Positions 1 through 5,767 of a stretch of 5,767 bases of DNA are shown here, piece after piece (the stretch's first letter is position 1; each line of letters begins with the position of its first letter). The notes under the pieces are model-generated. The model was not told the origin of the DNA. It saw only the letters and a list, made by a program, of their open reading frames with translations, and ran no database searches. Where the stretch lies: NCBI GenBank assembly GCA_003641555.1, contig QNAT01000094.1, positions 1 to 5,767 of the forward strand, read 5' to 3'. Position numbers and translations under genes: made by a program. The DNA is from Thermotoga sp. GTDB taxonomy: Bacteria > Thermotogota > Thermotogae > B3-G13.

Positions 1-17
1 ACACTATGCATACCCAT

Positions 18-119
18 AATCGTAGGGACATGACTTCAGTCTTGTCCGATGGAACGAAGTTCCATAACGTCACTCACCTATGGTGAATCGGACAGGTTTA
101 AAAACCTGTCCCTACGATT
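18..119. repeat. 102-bp MITE-like palindromic element with cloverleaf folding potential
   Basis: The ends are perfect 13-bp terminal inverted repeats: AATCGTAGGGACA at 18-30 and TGTCCCTACGATT at 107-119. Inside are GACT/AGTC (32-35 with 38-41), TGTCCGAT/ATCGGACA (43-50 with 87-94), GGAAC/GTTCC (51-55 with 59-63), TCACC/GGTGA (74-78 with 82-86) and GGTTT/AAACC (95-99 with 102-106). All these stems are compatible in one branched cloverleaf. The same bases can instead form separate hairpins, because GGACA/TGTCC occurs four times (26-30, 43-47, 90-94, 107-111); for example 90-99 pairs perfectly with 102-111. No ORF and no obvious target-site duplication is visible. Small non-autonomous elements with such ends are common in bacteria. 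The MITE label is an inference, and a structured RNA or protein-binding site is also possible. Confidence 0.7.
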
Positions 120-183
120 TTTTGAAACGATCGTATCTTAACATTCTATTTTCAAATACCTTTGTTTCGCAATACTCCTTTAT

Positions 184-219
184 GTTCATTTCTTTTGTCT
201 TGATACAAAAGAAATGAAC
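184..219. repeat. Perfect 15-bp inverted repeat with 6-base loop
   Basis: GTTCATTTCTTTTGT at 184-198 is exactly complementary to ACAAAAGAAATGAAC at 205-219, around the loop CTTGAT. The stem is AT-rich and is followed by an A-rich, not T-rich, tract (221-231), so it is a poor intrinsic terminator on the + strand. The motif with CTTTTGTCTTGATACAAAAG at its core resembles dispersed intergenic repeats I recall from unrelated bacterial genomes; that is memory, not a search. It is probably a mobile or dispersed repeat rather than an operon regulator. Confidence 0.65.
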
Positions 220-306
220 CAAAGAAAAAATCAACGGGACAATTTCATCTTATATTATACATGTCAAGTCCTCCATCAACTATTTTTATTATACAGCCAA
301 TAACAA

Positions 307-336
307 TTGATTTTTTTATTTTAGACATGTTATAAT
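307..336 (+). promoter_or_regulatory. Sigma-70-type promoter of the formate dehydrogenase operon
   Basis: A perfect -10 box TATAAT lies at 331-336, directly preceded by TGT at 328-330, which is an extended -10 motif. A -35-like TTGATT is at 307-312, giving an 18-bp spacer. Transcription would be expected to start near 342-344, leaving a leader of about 33 bases before the first ATG. The surrounding sequence is strongly AT-rich. I see no convincing operator palindrome or riboswitch between promoter and gene. Confidence 0.65.
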
Positions 337-363
337 CGTTATGTGAAAAATAACACGAAGTAT

Positions 364-372
364 AGAGGTGAG
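364..372 (+). promoter_or_regulatory. Ribosome binding site that fixes the first gene's start
   Basis: AGAGGTGAG sits just upstream of ATG 376 and matches the Shine-Dalgarno consensus well. It selects ATG 376 over the in-frame GTG at 343, which would fall at or next to the predicted transcription start and has no ribosome binding site. Confidence 0.75.
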
Positions 373-375
373 ATA

Positions 376-756
376 ATGGAGAAGATCAAATCGGTTGAAG
401 AATTAAAGAAGTTCAGAGAACAACTGAAAGAGAAAACAGAAACAAAGAGTGCTAAAACAATGGTAAAAATCATCATTAGTGCTGGGACGGCGAGTATTGC
501 AGCGGGTGTAAGGAAAGTCTTCAAAACGATCATGGAAGAATTGGAGAAGCAAAATATTCGAGATGTTCAGGTTGTAGAAAGAGGTTCATTGGGATTTGAA
601 GGAGAAGAACCCGTTGTCGGAGTTGAAAAGGCTGGGAAGACGGTCTTCTACGGCAAAGTGACCCCAGAGATGGCGAAAGAGATCGTGGTTCAACACGTGA
701 TCGGTGGCGAAGTAGCGAGTCCATGGGTGATCTCTATAGAGAAAGGAAAAAAGTAA
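376..756 (+). CDS. HndB-like thioredoxin-fold protein lacking cluster cysteines
   Basis: This is a 126-residue protein of the HndB/HydD type, a small partner found with NuoE/NuoF-type subunits of NAD(P)-linked hydrogenases. It corresponds to the thioredoxin-like [2Fe-2S] domain at the N-terminus of HydB. Residues 7-25 form a charged helix typical of HndB. The fold core begins at VKIIISAGT (30-38) and continues with IAAGVRKV (41-48), and the C-terminal part has VTPEMAKEIV (95-104) followed by VIGGEV (108-113). The protein contains no cysteine at all. Where HndB relatives as I recall them carry GTCGIAAGA and GCxGxC, this one has GTASIAAGV and GSLGFE, so Ala39, Ser71 and Glu75 stand at the ligand positions. 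It therefore cannot bind a cysteine-ligated cluster and may be a structural or assembly subunit. It is first in the operon, 13 bp before nuoE. ATG 376 is chosen over GTG 343 because of the ribosome binding site. Family assignment is fairly secure; function is inferred. Confidence 0.8.
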   Translation: MEKIKSVEELKKFREQLKEKTETKSAKTMVKIIISAGTASIAAGVRKVFKTIMEELEKQNIRDVQVVERGSLGFEGEEPVVGVEKAGKTVFYGKVTPEMAKEIVVQHVIGGEVASPWVISIEKGKK

Positions 757-769
757 GGAGGTTTATAGT

Positions 770-1207
770 ATGAAGCGAAGTGGATTTATAGAAGAACTGC
801 ATGAGTGCCAGGAAAAAGAAGAAAAGAATTATCTATCTAAGAAAAACATCATGGAAGCCGCTCAGCATCATCAGGTCCCGCCAGCCAGAGCATATGGTGT
901 GGCTACCTTCTACACGATGTTTTCTGTTCAACCAAGGGGAAAACATATCATAAGGATATGCAGAAACCTCTCCTGCCATCTTGCCGGTGCGGAAGAGATC
1001 GTGAAGAAATTGAGAGAAACACTTGGGATCGATTTCGGTCAAACAACCGAAGATGGAGAATTCACACTCGAGGAGAGCAGTTGCTTGGGCATGTGCTCGC
1101 TTTCTCCTGCGATGATGATCGATGATGTACCCTATGGAAACCTTACTCCGGCAAAGATCCCTGAGATCCTGGAACAGATAAGAAGGAGGGAAAATAGAAA
1201 TGAGTGA
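770..1207 (+). CDS. NuoE/HydC-type [2Fe-2S] subunit of NAD-linked formate dehydrogenase
   Basis: This 145-residue protein belongs to the 24-kDa NADH dehydrogenase family (NuoE, HndA, HydC) and is slightly shorter than the usual 155-165. It should be a soluble electron-transfer subunit that docks on the FMN subunit encoded next. The N-terminal helical part contains the family motif YGVATFYTMF (42-51). The thioredoxin-like domain carries the four expected ligands of one [2Fe-2S] cluster: Cys64 and Cys69 (CRNLSC), and Cys105 and Cys109 (CLGMC). The motif YGNLTP (122-127) near the end is also typical. AAGGAGG at 755-761 precedes ATG 770. The 3' end overlaps the next gene by 8 bp, which suggests translational coupling. 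By sequence alone it could serve a hydrogenase, but the fdhA gene in the same operon points to formate dehydrogenase. Confidence 0.92.
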   Translation: MKRSGFIEELHECQEKEEKNYLSKKNIMEAAQHHQVPPARAYGVATFYTMFSVQPRGKHIIRICRNLSCHLAGAEEIVKKLRETLGIDFGQTTEDGEFTLEESSCLGMCSLSPAMMIDDVPYGNLTPAKIPEILEQIRRRENRNE

Positions 1208-2480
1208 AGAAAGACAACTTCGTATCGTTCTGAGAAACGCAGGTCTGATCGATCCCGATAGCATAGATGAATACATCGCACACGATGGTTATTCAGCCCT
1301 TGAAAGAGTCATCTCTGAAATGTCTCCTGATGACGTGATCGAAGAGATCAAGAAATCGGAACTCAGGGGAAGAGGAGGAGCAGGTTTCCCCACAGGAAAG
1401 AAATGGGAGTTCACGGCAAAGGCAGATAGCGATCAAAAATACATCATCTGCAATGCCGATGAGGGAGAGCCAGGGACATTCAAAGATAGAGGAATTATGG
1501 AAGGAGACCCACATTCCGTACTCGAAGGGATGATGATCGCAGGCTACGCAACGGGTACAAATAAAGGATATATATACATCAGAGGTGAGTATGCACTATC
1601 GATAAAAAGATTGCAAAAGGCTATAGATGATGCGAGAGAATATGGATTCTTAGGTGAACACATATTGGGTTCTGGTTTTGCATTCGATGTTGAGATAAGA
1701 AGAGGAGCTGGTTCATATATCTGCGGTGAAGAGACTGCTCTTATGGAATCCATAGAGGGAAAAAGAGGAGAACCGAGGAAGAAACCTCCATATCCACCAA
1801 CCTGTGGCCTATGGGGAAAACCCACGGTGATAAACAACGTGGAGACACTTGCAAACATAGCTCCGATCGTTATCAACGGTGCAGATTGGTTCAAGGGTAT
1901 CGGAGTAGAAGGTTCTCGAGGAACGAAGGTATTCAATCTGATGGGTGATATCAACTGGAAGGGTGTGGTTGAGATACCCTTCGGTACACCACTCTCCGAT
2001 ATCGTGATGAATATGGGTAAGGGTATAAGAGGTGGGAGGAAACTCAAGGCAGTTGTCTTAGGAGGTGTATCTGGAAGTCTTATCACTTCAGAGGAATTGG
2101 ATACACCAGTCGACTTTAATTCTTTAGCCCGTATAGAAGCAGGGCCTGGTTCAGGTTCTATAGTGGTTCTCGATGAAACACGCTGTATCGTGGACATAGC
2201 GAGAGATATCGCCTACTTCTTCAGACACGAGAGTTGCGGCAAGTGTACACCATGTAGAGTGGGAACAGAGGAGATGTACAGAATAATAGACAGGATCTCA
2301 AAAGGTGAAGGAGAAGAAAGAGATATCAACACATTGGAGAGTCTCGGAAAGAGTATGATGTTAACCTCCTTCTGTGGATTAGGACAAACGGCACCCAATG
2401 TAATATTACAATCTTTGAGGAAGTTCAGAGATGAGTGGCTTACTCATATAAGAGAAAAGAAATGCCCTGTGAATGTATGA
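1200..2480 (+). CDS. NuoF/HydB-type FMN and NAD(H)-binding subunit (short form)
   Basis: This 426-residue protein matches the 51-kDa NADH dehydrogenase family and should carry FMN, the NAD(H) site and one [4Fe-4S] cluster. The glycine-rich GRGGAGFPTGKKW (57-69) and CNADEGEPGTFKDR (84-97) form the FMN/NAD(H) region, followed by GAGSYICGEETAL (169-181) and the SLBB-like domain (about 240-320). The cluster ligands are Cys346, Cys349 and Cys352 (SCGKCTPCRVGT) with Cys392 (SFCGLG). Its length matches NuoF of respiratory complex I. It lacks the N-terminal thioredoxin-like [2Fe-2S] domain and the C-terminal two-cluster ferredoxin domain found in bifurcating HydB, so plain NAD+ reduction is more likely than bifurcation. 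AAGGAGGG at 1183-1190 precedes ATG 1200, which lies inside the end of the previous gene. The next gene follows after 30 bp. Confidence 0.93.
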   Translation: MSEERQLRIVLRNAGLIDPDSIDEYIAHDGYSALERVISEMSPDDVIEEIKKSELRGRGGAGFPTGKKWEFTAKADSDQKYIICNADEGEPGTFKDRGIMEGDPHSVLEGMMIAGYATGTNKGYIYIRGEYALSIKRLQKAIDDAREYGFLGEHILGSGFAFDVEIRRGAGSYICGEETALMESIEGKRGEPRKKPPYPPTCGLWGKPTVINNVETLANIAPIVINGADWFKGIGVEGSRGTKVFNLMGDINWKGVVEIPFGTPLSDIVMNMGKGIRGGRKLKAVVLGGVSGSLITSEELDTPVDFNSLARIEAGPGSGSIVVLDETRCIVDIARDIAYFFRHESCGKCTPCRVGTEEMYRIIDRISKGEGEERDINTLESLGKSMMLTSFCGLGQTAPNVILQSLRKFRDEWLTHIREKKCPVNV

Positions 2481-2510
2481 TGTAAAGTGAGCTAAGGGAG
2501 GAAGATAGAT

Positions 2511-5237
2511 ATGGTAAATATAAAGATCGATGGGAAAGAATATCAGGTACCCAGAGGTACGACGATACTGAAGGCATGTGAAGCAGCAAGCATCGATATC
2601 CCCACACTTTGTTATCTTGAGGGTATTTCAGAAGAAGGTTCTTGTGGGGTCTGTGTTGTAGAGGTAAAGGGCGCACGTACGCTGCAGCGTTCTTGCATTA
2701 CAAAGGTTAGAGAAGGTATGGAGATCTTCACGAATACACCTGCCGTTCGAGAGGCGAGAAAGGTGAATCTCGAACTAATACTTGCACACCATCCTTTAGA
2801 CTGTATGACTTGCGATAAAGATGGAGATTGTAGTCTTCAGGATCTCGCATATCGATTTGGTATTAAGAAGAGTATATTCCTCGATGAGGAAGAAGCCTTT
2901 GAGGAGCAAAAGGAAACTTCCTGGGACACCAATCCTTTCATCCAGTTTGACCCTCAAAAATGTATCCTTTGTAGGCGATGTGTAGATGCCTGCGAGAATC
3001 AAGCGATTGTTGAGGCGATCGGTATTGCCCACAGAGGACATAAATCTGAGGTATCTACCCCGTTCAATCTCCCACTTGAGGAAACCGATTGTCAATTCTG
3101 TGGTGAATGTGTGCAGGCTTGTCCCACAGGTGCGTTGATCGAAAAACCGAGGATGGGTAAGGGAAAACACTTTCAATTGGAATCAACCGATACAGTTTGT
3201 GCATACTGTGGGGTAGGTTGCAATATTAAATTGTACAAAGATAAAAGCAATATGCTCGTTATGGCAAGAGGAATTGAAAATCCTCTCGTTAATAACGGTA
3301 AAACCTGTGTGAAGGGAAGATTTGGCTACGAATATGTGAATAGTGAGGATAGGCTTACAACACCGTTGATAAGGGAAGAAGGGAAGTTAAGAGAGGCGAG
3401 TTGGGAAGAAGCAGTTCTATATACTGCTAAGAGACTTAAGGAAATCAAAGAGAAATATGGATCGGATGCCATAGGTGTATTAGGCTCGTCGAGATGTACG
3501 AACGAGGATAACTATGTTGTACAAAAATTTGCAAGGGCCGTTTTGGGGACGAACAACGTGGATAACTGTGCCAGGTTATGTCATTCCTCTACAGTAACAG
3601 GACTCGGAAAGGCTTTAGGAGCAGGGGCTGCAACGAATTCACTCGATGATATAAAAGATGCCGATGTGATGTTCGTAATTGGCTCAAATATGACTGAAAC
3701 CCATCCAGTGATCTCTCAAATCGTAAAGAAACATCAAAAATATGATGGTGCGAAGATCATCGTATGTGATCCAAGAAGAACTGATATAGCGAAATCGGCA
3801 GATCTCTTCCTACAACACAGTCCAGGGACAGATGTGGCACTTCTTAACGGCATAATGAATGTGATTATCCATAAAGATCTGATCGACAGAAAATTCATCG
3901 ATGAGCATACCGAAGGATTTGAAGAATTCAAGAAAGTCGTTGAAAAGTACGATTTAGACACTGTTTCAAGGCTCACAGGGGTAGATAAAACACTCATCGA
4001 ACGAGCAGCAGAGATCTATGGGAAGGCGAAGAACGCCATGATCTTCTACACTATGGGAATTACACAGCATACCACTGGTACGGACAACGTACTGAGTGTT
4101 GCAAACCTTGCTCTTATCACTGGAAATCTGGGTAGAGAGGGAACAGGGATCAATCCGCTGAGAGGACAGGCAAATGTACAGGGGGCTTGCGATCTCGGAG
4201 CGCTACCAAATGTATTTCCAGGTTATCAAAAGGTCGTTGATCCCGATGTTAGAGCGAAGTTTGAGAAGGCATGGGGTGTAAATCTTCCTGAAAAGGTAGG
4301 AATACCCGTTTCTGAATTCGGAGAAAAGGCTTTGAAAAATGAGATCAAAGCGATCTATATCATGGGAGAGAATCCTCTGATGACAGAACCCGACCTCAGG
4401 CGTGTTCGTGAAGGCTTTGAAAAATTAGAATTCCTTGCTGTACAAGATATATTTCTTTCCGAAACTGCGGAGCTCGCCGATGTTGTCTTTCCAGCATCTG
4501 CTGCGTATGAAAAAGATGGTACATTTACGAATACGGAGAGAAGGGTTCAGCTCCTCAGACCTGCGAGAGAAAGACCCAAAAATGCAAAGTACGATTGGAA
4601 GATCGTATGTGAGGTCTCGAAGGCAATGGGATATCAGATGCACTACAGGAATAGTGCAGAGATCATGGATGAGATCGCTGAACTGACCCCATCGTATGCT
4701 GGTATTCATCATAATAGGTTGGAGAAACAAGGGCTGCAATGGCCTTGTCCAGCTGATGATCATCCTGGAACGAAGTTCCTCCATAAAGATGGGCACTTCA
4801 AAAGACCAAGCGGGAGGGGATTGATAAGTCCAGTCGAATACAAACCAGCAAAAGAATTGCCAGATGCCGAATATCCATTTTTCCTTACTACTGGAAGGAT
4901 TCTGTACCATTATCATTCTGGTAATGAATCGAGAAGGGTAAAGGTCCTTGACGAGTTCGTTCCAAAGAACTATGCAGAGATAAACCCCGAAGATGCAAAT
5001 GAACTTGGGATAAAAGATGGTGATATGGTTAGAGTCTCAACCAGAAGGGGAAGCATTGAGGTAAAGTCTCGTATATCAGAGCGGCCGAAGAAAGGTGTAA
5101 TATTTATTTCATTCCACTTCAAAGAAGCAGCGGTTAATATTTTAACGAATCCCGTTCTGGATCCAATAGCAAAGATTCCGGAGTATAAGGTTTGTGCTTG
5201 TAAAATACAAAAAATTAAAAAGGAGGAAAAAGTATGA
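2511..5237 (+). CDS. fdhA: NAD-linked formate dehydrogenase catalytic subunit, Cys-type, NuoG-like N-terminus
   Basis: This 908-residue enzyme oxidises formate to CO2, or the reverse, at a Mo- or W-bis-MGD centre. Domains in order: a plant-type [2Fe-2S] ferredoxin (Cys34, 45, 48, 62); a NuoG-type His-Cys3 [4Fe-4S] site (His94, Cys98, 101, 107); a two-[4Fe-4S] ferredoxin domain (Cys151/154/157/161 and Cys194/197/200/204); the catalytic domain's own [4Fe-4S] site (Cys230, 233, 237, 266, with Lys268); and the molybdopterin domains. The metal ligand is Cys357 (codon TGT, 3579-3581) followed by His358, equivalent to Sec140-His141 of E. coli FdhF. Arg551 in NPLRGQANVQGACD matches the FdhF active-site arginine. 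The C-terminal MGD-binding domain begins near FFLTTGRILYHYH (790-802). There is no twin-arginine signal, so the enzyme is probably cytoplasmic. AAGGGAGGA at 2494-2502 precedes the ATG. Fusion of a NuoG-like N-terminus to FdhA is established for NAD-linked formate dehydrogenases. NuoE and NuoF upstream and an FNT channel downstream support the assignment. Confidence 0.93.
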   Translation: MVNIKIDGKEYQVPRGTTILKACEAASIDIPTLCYLEGISEEGSCGVCVVEVKGARTLQRSCITKVREGMEIFTNTPAVREARKVNLELILAHHPLDCMTCDKDGDCSLQDLAYRFGIKKSIFLDEEEAFEEQKETSWDTNPFIQFDPQKCILCRRCVDACENQAIVEAIGIAHRGHKSEVSTPFNLPLEETDCQFCGECVQACPTGALIEKPRMGKGKHFQLESTDTVCAYCGVGCNIKLYKDKSNMLVMARGIENPLVNNGKTCVKGRFGYEYVNSEDRLTTPLIREEGKLREASWEEAVLYTAKRLKEIKEKYGSDAIGVLGSSRCTNEDNYVVQKFARAVLGTNNVDNCARLCHSSTVTGLGKALGAGAATNSLDDIKDADVMFVIGSNMTETHPVISQIVKKHQKYDGAKIIVCDPRRTDIAKSADLFLQHSPGTDVALLNGIMNVIIHKDLIDRKFIDEHTEGFEEFKKVVEKYDLDTVSRLTGVDKTLIERAAEIYGKAKNAMIFYTMGITQHTTGTDNVLSVANLALITGNLGREGTGINPLRGQANVQGACDLGALPNVFPGYQKVVDPDVRAKFEKAWGVNLPEKVGIPVSEFGEKALKNEIKAIYIMGENPLMTEPDLRRVREGFEKLEFLAVQDIFLSETAELADVVFPASAAYEKDGTFTNTERRVQLLRPARERPKNAKYDWKIVCEVSKAMGYQMHYRNSAEIMDEIAELTPSYAGIHHNRLEKQGLQWPCPADDHPGTKFLHKDGHFKRPSGRGLISPVEYKPAKELPDAEYPFFLTTGRILYHYHSGNESRRVKVLDEFVPKNYAEINPEDANELGIKDGDMVRVSTRRGSIEVKSRISERPKKGVIFISFHFKEAAVNILTNPVLDPIAKIPEYKVCACKIQKIKKEEKV

Positions 5238-5767
5238 CAGAATTGAATTTCTTTTCACCACCTCAAATTGGAGAGAACATCGAGGGAGCTTGTCAAAGAA
5301 AGTGCCAGATTTCTTTTGGCAGGCTTTTCGTTCTCGCTATTCTTGCAGGAGCGTACATTGCCTTTGGTGCAGAACTATCCATCATGGTAGGGCACGATAT
5401 AGGCATGCGAATGAGCATTGGCTTTGCAAAATTCCTTGCAGGCAGCGTGTTCAGTGTAGGGCTGATGTTAGTCGTTATCGCTGGGGCAGAACTCTTCACA
5501 GGTGACTGTCTCATCGCCATACCTGCTATGAGTTGTAAAGTTAGCTGGGGCGCTCTCCTCAGGACATGGGGAATCGTTTATCTGGGCAACTTCGTCGGCT
5601 CGATTATCCTCGTTTTGTTCATGTACTACTCAGGTTTGTGGAAAGTAGATAAGAATCTCGTAGGTGCAGCGGCGTTGAACATCGCTAATGGAAAGGTACA
5701 TTTATCATTTGTCGAAGCTCTAATGAGAGGCATCGGGTGTAACTGGCTCGTTTGCCTTGCCGTGTGG
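5234..5767 (+). CDS. Formate/nitrite (FNT) family channel, FocA-like, 3' end beyond window
   Basis: The first 178 residues of an integral membrane protein are present; the family is usually 260-290 residues, so roughly a third is missing. Family signatures are LAGAYIAFGA (37-46), GAELFTGD (84-91) and RGIGCNWLVCLAVW (165-178), which ends exactly at the window edge. Hydrophobic segments lie at about 31-50, 66-87, 112-132 and 164-178 onward. Lys154 in the loop before the last segment is probably the conserved FNT pore lysine. Such pentameric channels pass formate, nitrite, hydrosulfide or lactate; the neighbouring fdhA argues for formate. The ATG overlaps the fdhA stop as ATGA, and AGGAGG at 5221-5226 is the ribosome binding site, so the two genes are probably translationally coupled. 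Direction of formate movement cannot be told from sequence. Confidence 0.9.
   Translation, partial: MTELNFFSPPQIGENIEGACQRKCQISFGRLFVLAILAGAYIAFGAELSIMVGHDIGMRMSIGFAKFLAGSVFSVGLMLVVIAGAELFTGDCLIAIPAMSCKVSWGALLRTWGIVYLGNFVGSIILVLFMYYSGLWKVDKNLVGAAALNIANGKVHLSFVEALMRGIGCNWLVCLAVW

Larger units (their letters stand above)
1..306. other. Non-coding intergenic region upstream of the operon
   Basis: No plausible gene is seen on either strand in this stretch. It holds two palindromic repeat elements (18-119 and 184-219, listed separately), an AT-rich spacer at 120-183, and another AT-rich spacer from about 236 up to the promoter. The spacer at 120-183 contains a weak 7-bp inverted repeat (TTTGAAA at 121-127 and TTTCAAA at 150-156) that is easily explained by base composition. 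The first 17 bases cannot be assigned, and the gene further upstream lies outside the window, so its orientation is unknown. Confidence 0.7.

Noticed and set aside
18..119. tRNA or tRNA-like gene suggested by the cloverleaf folding
   Set aside because: It is too long, the stems have the wrong sizes, and there is no CCA-adjacent acceptor, TTCGA-type loop or anticodon arm in the right place.
184..219. Intrinsic terminator of an upstream gene
   Set aside because: The stem is AT-rich and no T-run follows on the + strand; on the - strand the tract before it is T-rich, but it is on the wrong side to act as a tail.
343..375. Upstream GTG start giving an 11-residue extension of the HndB-like protein
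   Set aside because: GTG 343 coincides with the predicted transcription start and has no ribosome binding site, while ATG 376 has a good one.
833..1276. 147-codon open frame on the - strand across nuoE
   Set aside because: It is antisense to nuoE and the start of nuoF, both with clear family motifs; no independent evidence supports it.
1544..2197. 217-codon open frame on the - strand inside the NuoF gene
   Set aside because: It lies fully antisense to a strongly conserved gene, has no recognisable motif or ribosome binding site, and its residues look like a reverse-strand shadow.
4766..4779. Exact 14-base match (TGGAACGAAGTTCC) to the hairpin at 50-63
   Set aside because: In fdhA it encodes ordinary residues (GTKF) in frame, without the rest of the element; a single 14-base match in a window of this size is plausible by chance.
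4425..4916. 163-codon - strand frame and 83-codon + strand frame within fdhA
   Set aside because: Both overlap the conserved C-terminal half of FdhA in other frames and show no domain.
2511..5237. Reading the large subunit as NuoG of complex I or as an iron-only hydrogenase
   Set aside because: The N-terminal clusters are shared with those families, but residues 353-358 (CARLCH) and Arg551 in the RGQ loop are formate dehydrogenase active-site signatures, and no H-cluster motifs are present.

Overview
The window holds most of one co-directional operon for an NAD-linked, molybdenum- or tungsten-dependent formate dehydrogenase, preceded by about 340 bases of repeat-rich intergenic DNA. All genes are on the + strand. 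In order they are: a small HndB-like thioredoxin-fold protein with no cysteines (376-756), a NuoE/HydC-type [2Fe-2S] subunit (770-1207), a NuoF/HydB-type FMN and NADH subunit (1200-2480), a 908-residue formate dehydrogenase catalytic subunit with a NuoG-like N-terminus (2511-5237), and the first two thirds of a formate/nitrite (FNT) channel that runs off the window (5234-5767). Spacing is tight: 13 bp, an 8-bp overlap, 30 bp and a 4-bp ATGA overlap. Every gene has a good purine-rich ribosome binding site, and no terminator is seen between genes, so one transcript is likely. A promoter with a TTGATT -35, an 18-bp spacer and a perfect TATAAT with an extended TG lies at 307-336.

The likely working model follows the trimeric hydrogenases (Hnd/HydABC), with the iron-only hydrogenase domain replaced by a formate dehydrogenase domain. 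Formate is oxidised at the Mo/W-bis-MGD site of FdhA. Electrons pass through five iron-sulfur clusters in FdhA to the NuoF cluster and FMN, and then to NAD+; the reaction could also run towards CO2 reduction. The FNT channel would move formate across the membrane. The NuoF subunit is the short form, without the N-terminal thioredoxin-like domain or the C-terminal double [4Fe-4S] domain of bifurcating HydB. The separate HndB-like protein looks like the missing N-terminal domain, but its cluster ligands have been replaced.

The intergenic region (1-342) contains two striking palindromic elements. One is a 102-bp sequence with perfect 13-bp terminal inverted repeats that can fold into a branched cloverleaf or into a row of hairpins. 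The other is a perfect 15-bp stem with a 6-base loop. Both look like dispersed non-coding repeats or MITE-like sequences rather than parts of the operon.

The host is probably an anaerobic bacterium: the enzymes are oxygen-sensitive iron-sulfur and molybdopterin types, base composition is moderately AT-rich, and arginine is coded mainly by AGA/AGG. This would suit a thermophilic or fermentative lineage such as Thermotogota or Atribacterota, but the taxonomic guess is weak. Nothing here proves a wholly new system. The most unusual points are the cysteine-free HndB homologue and the cloverleaf repeat.
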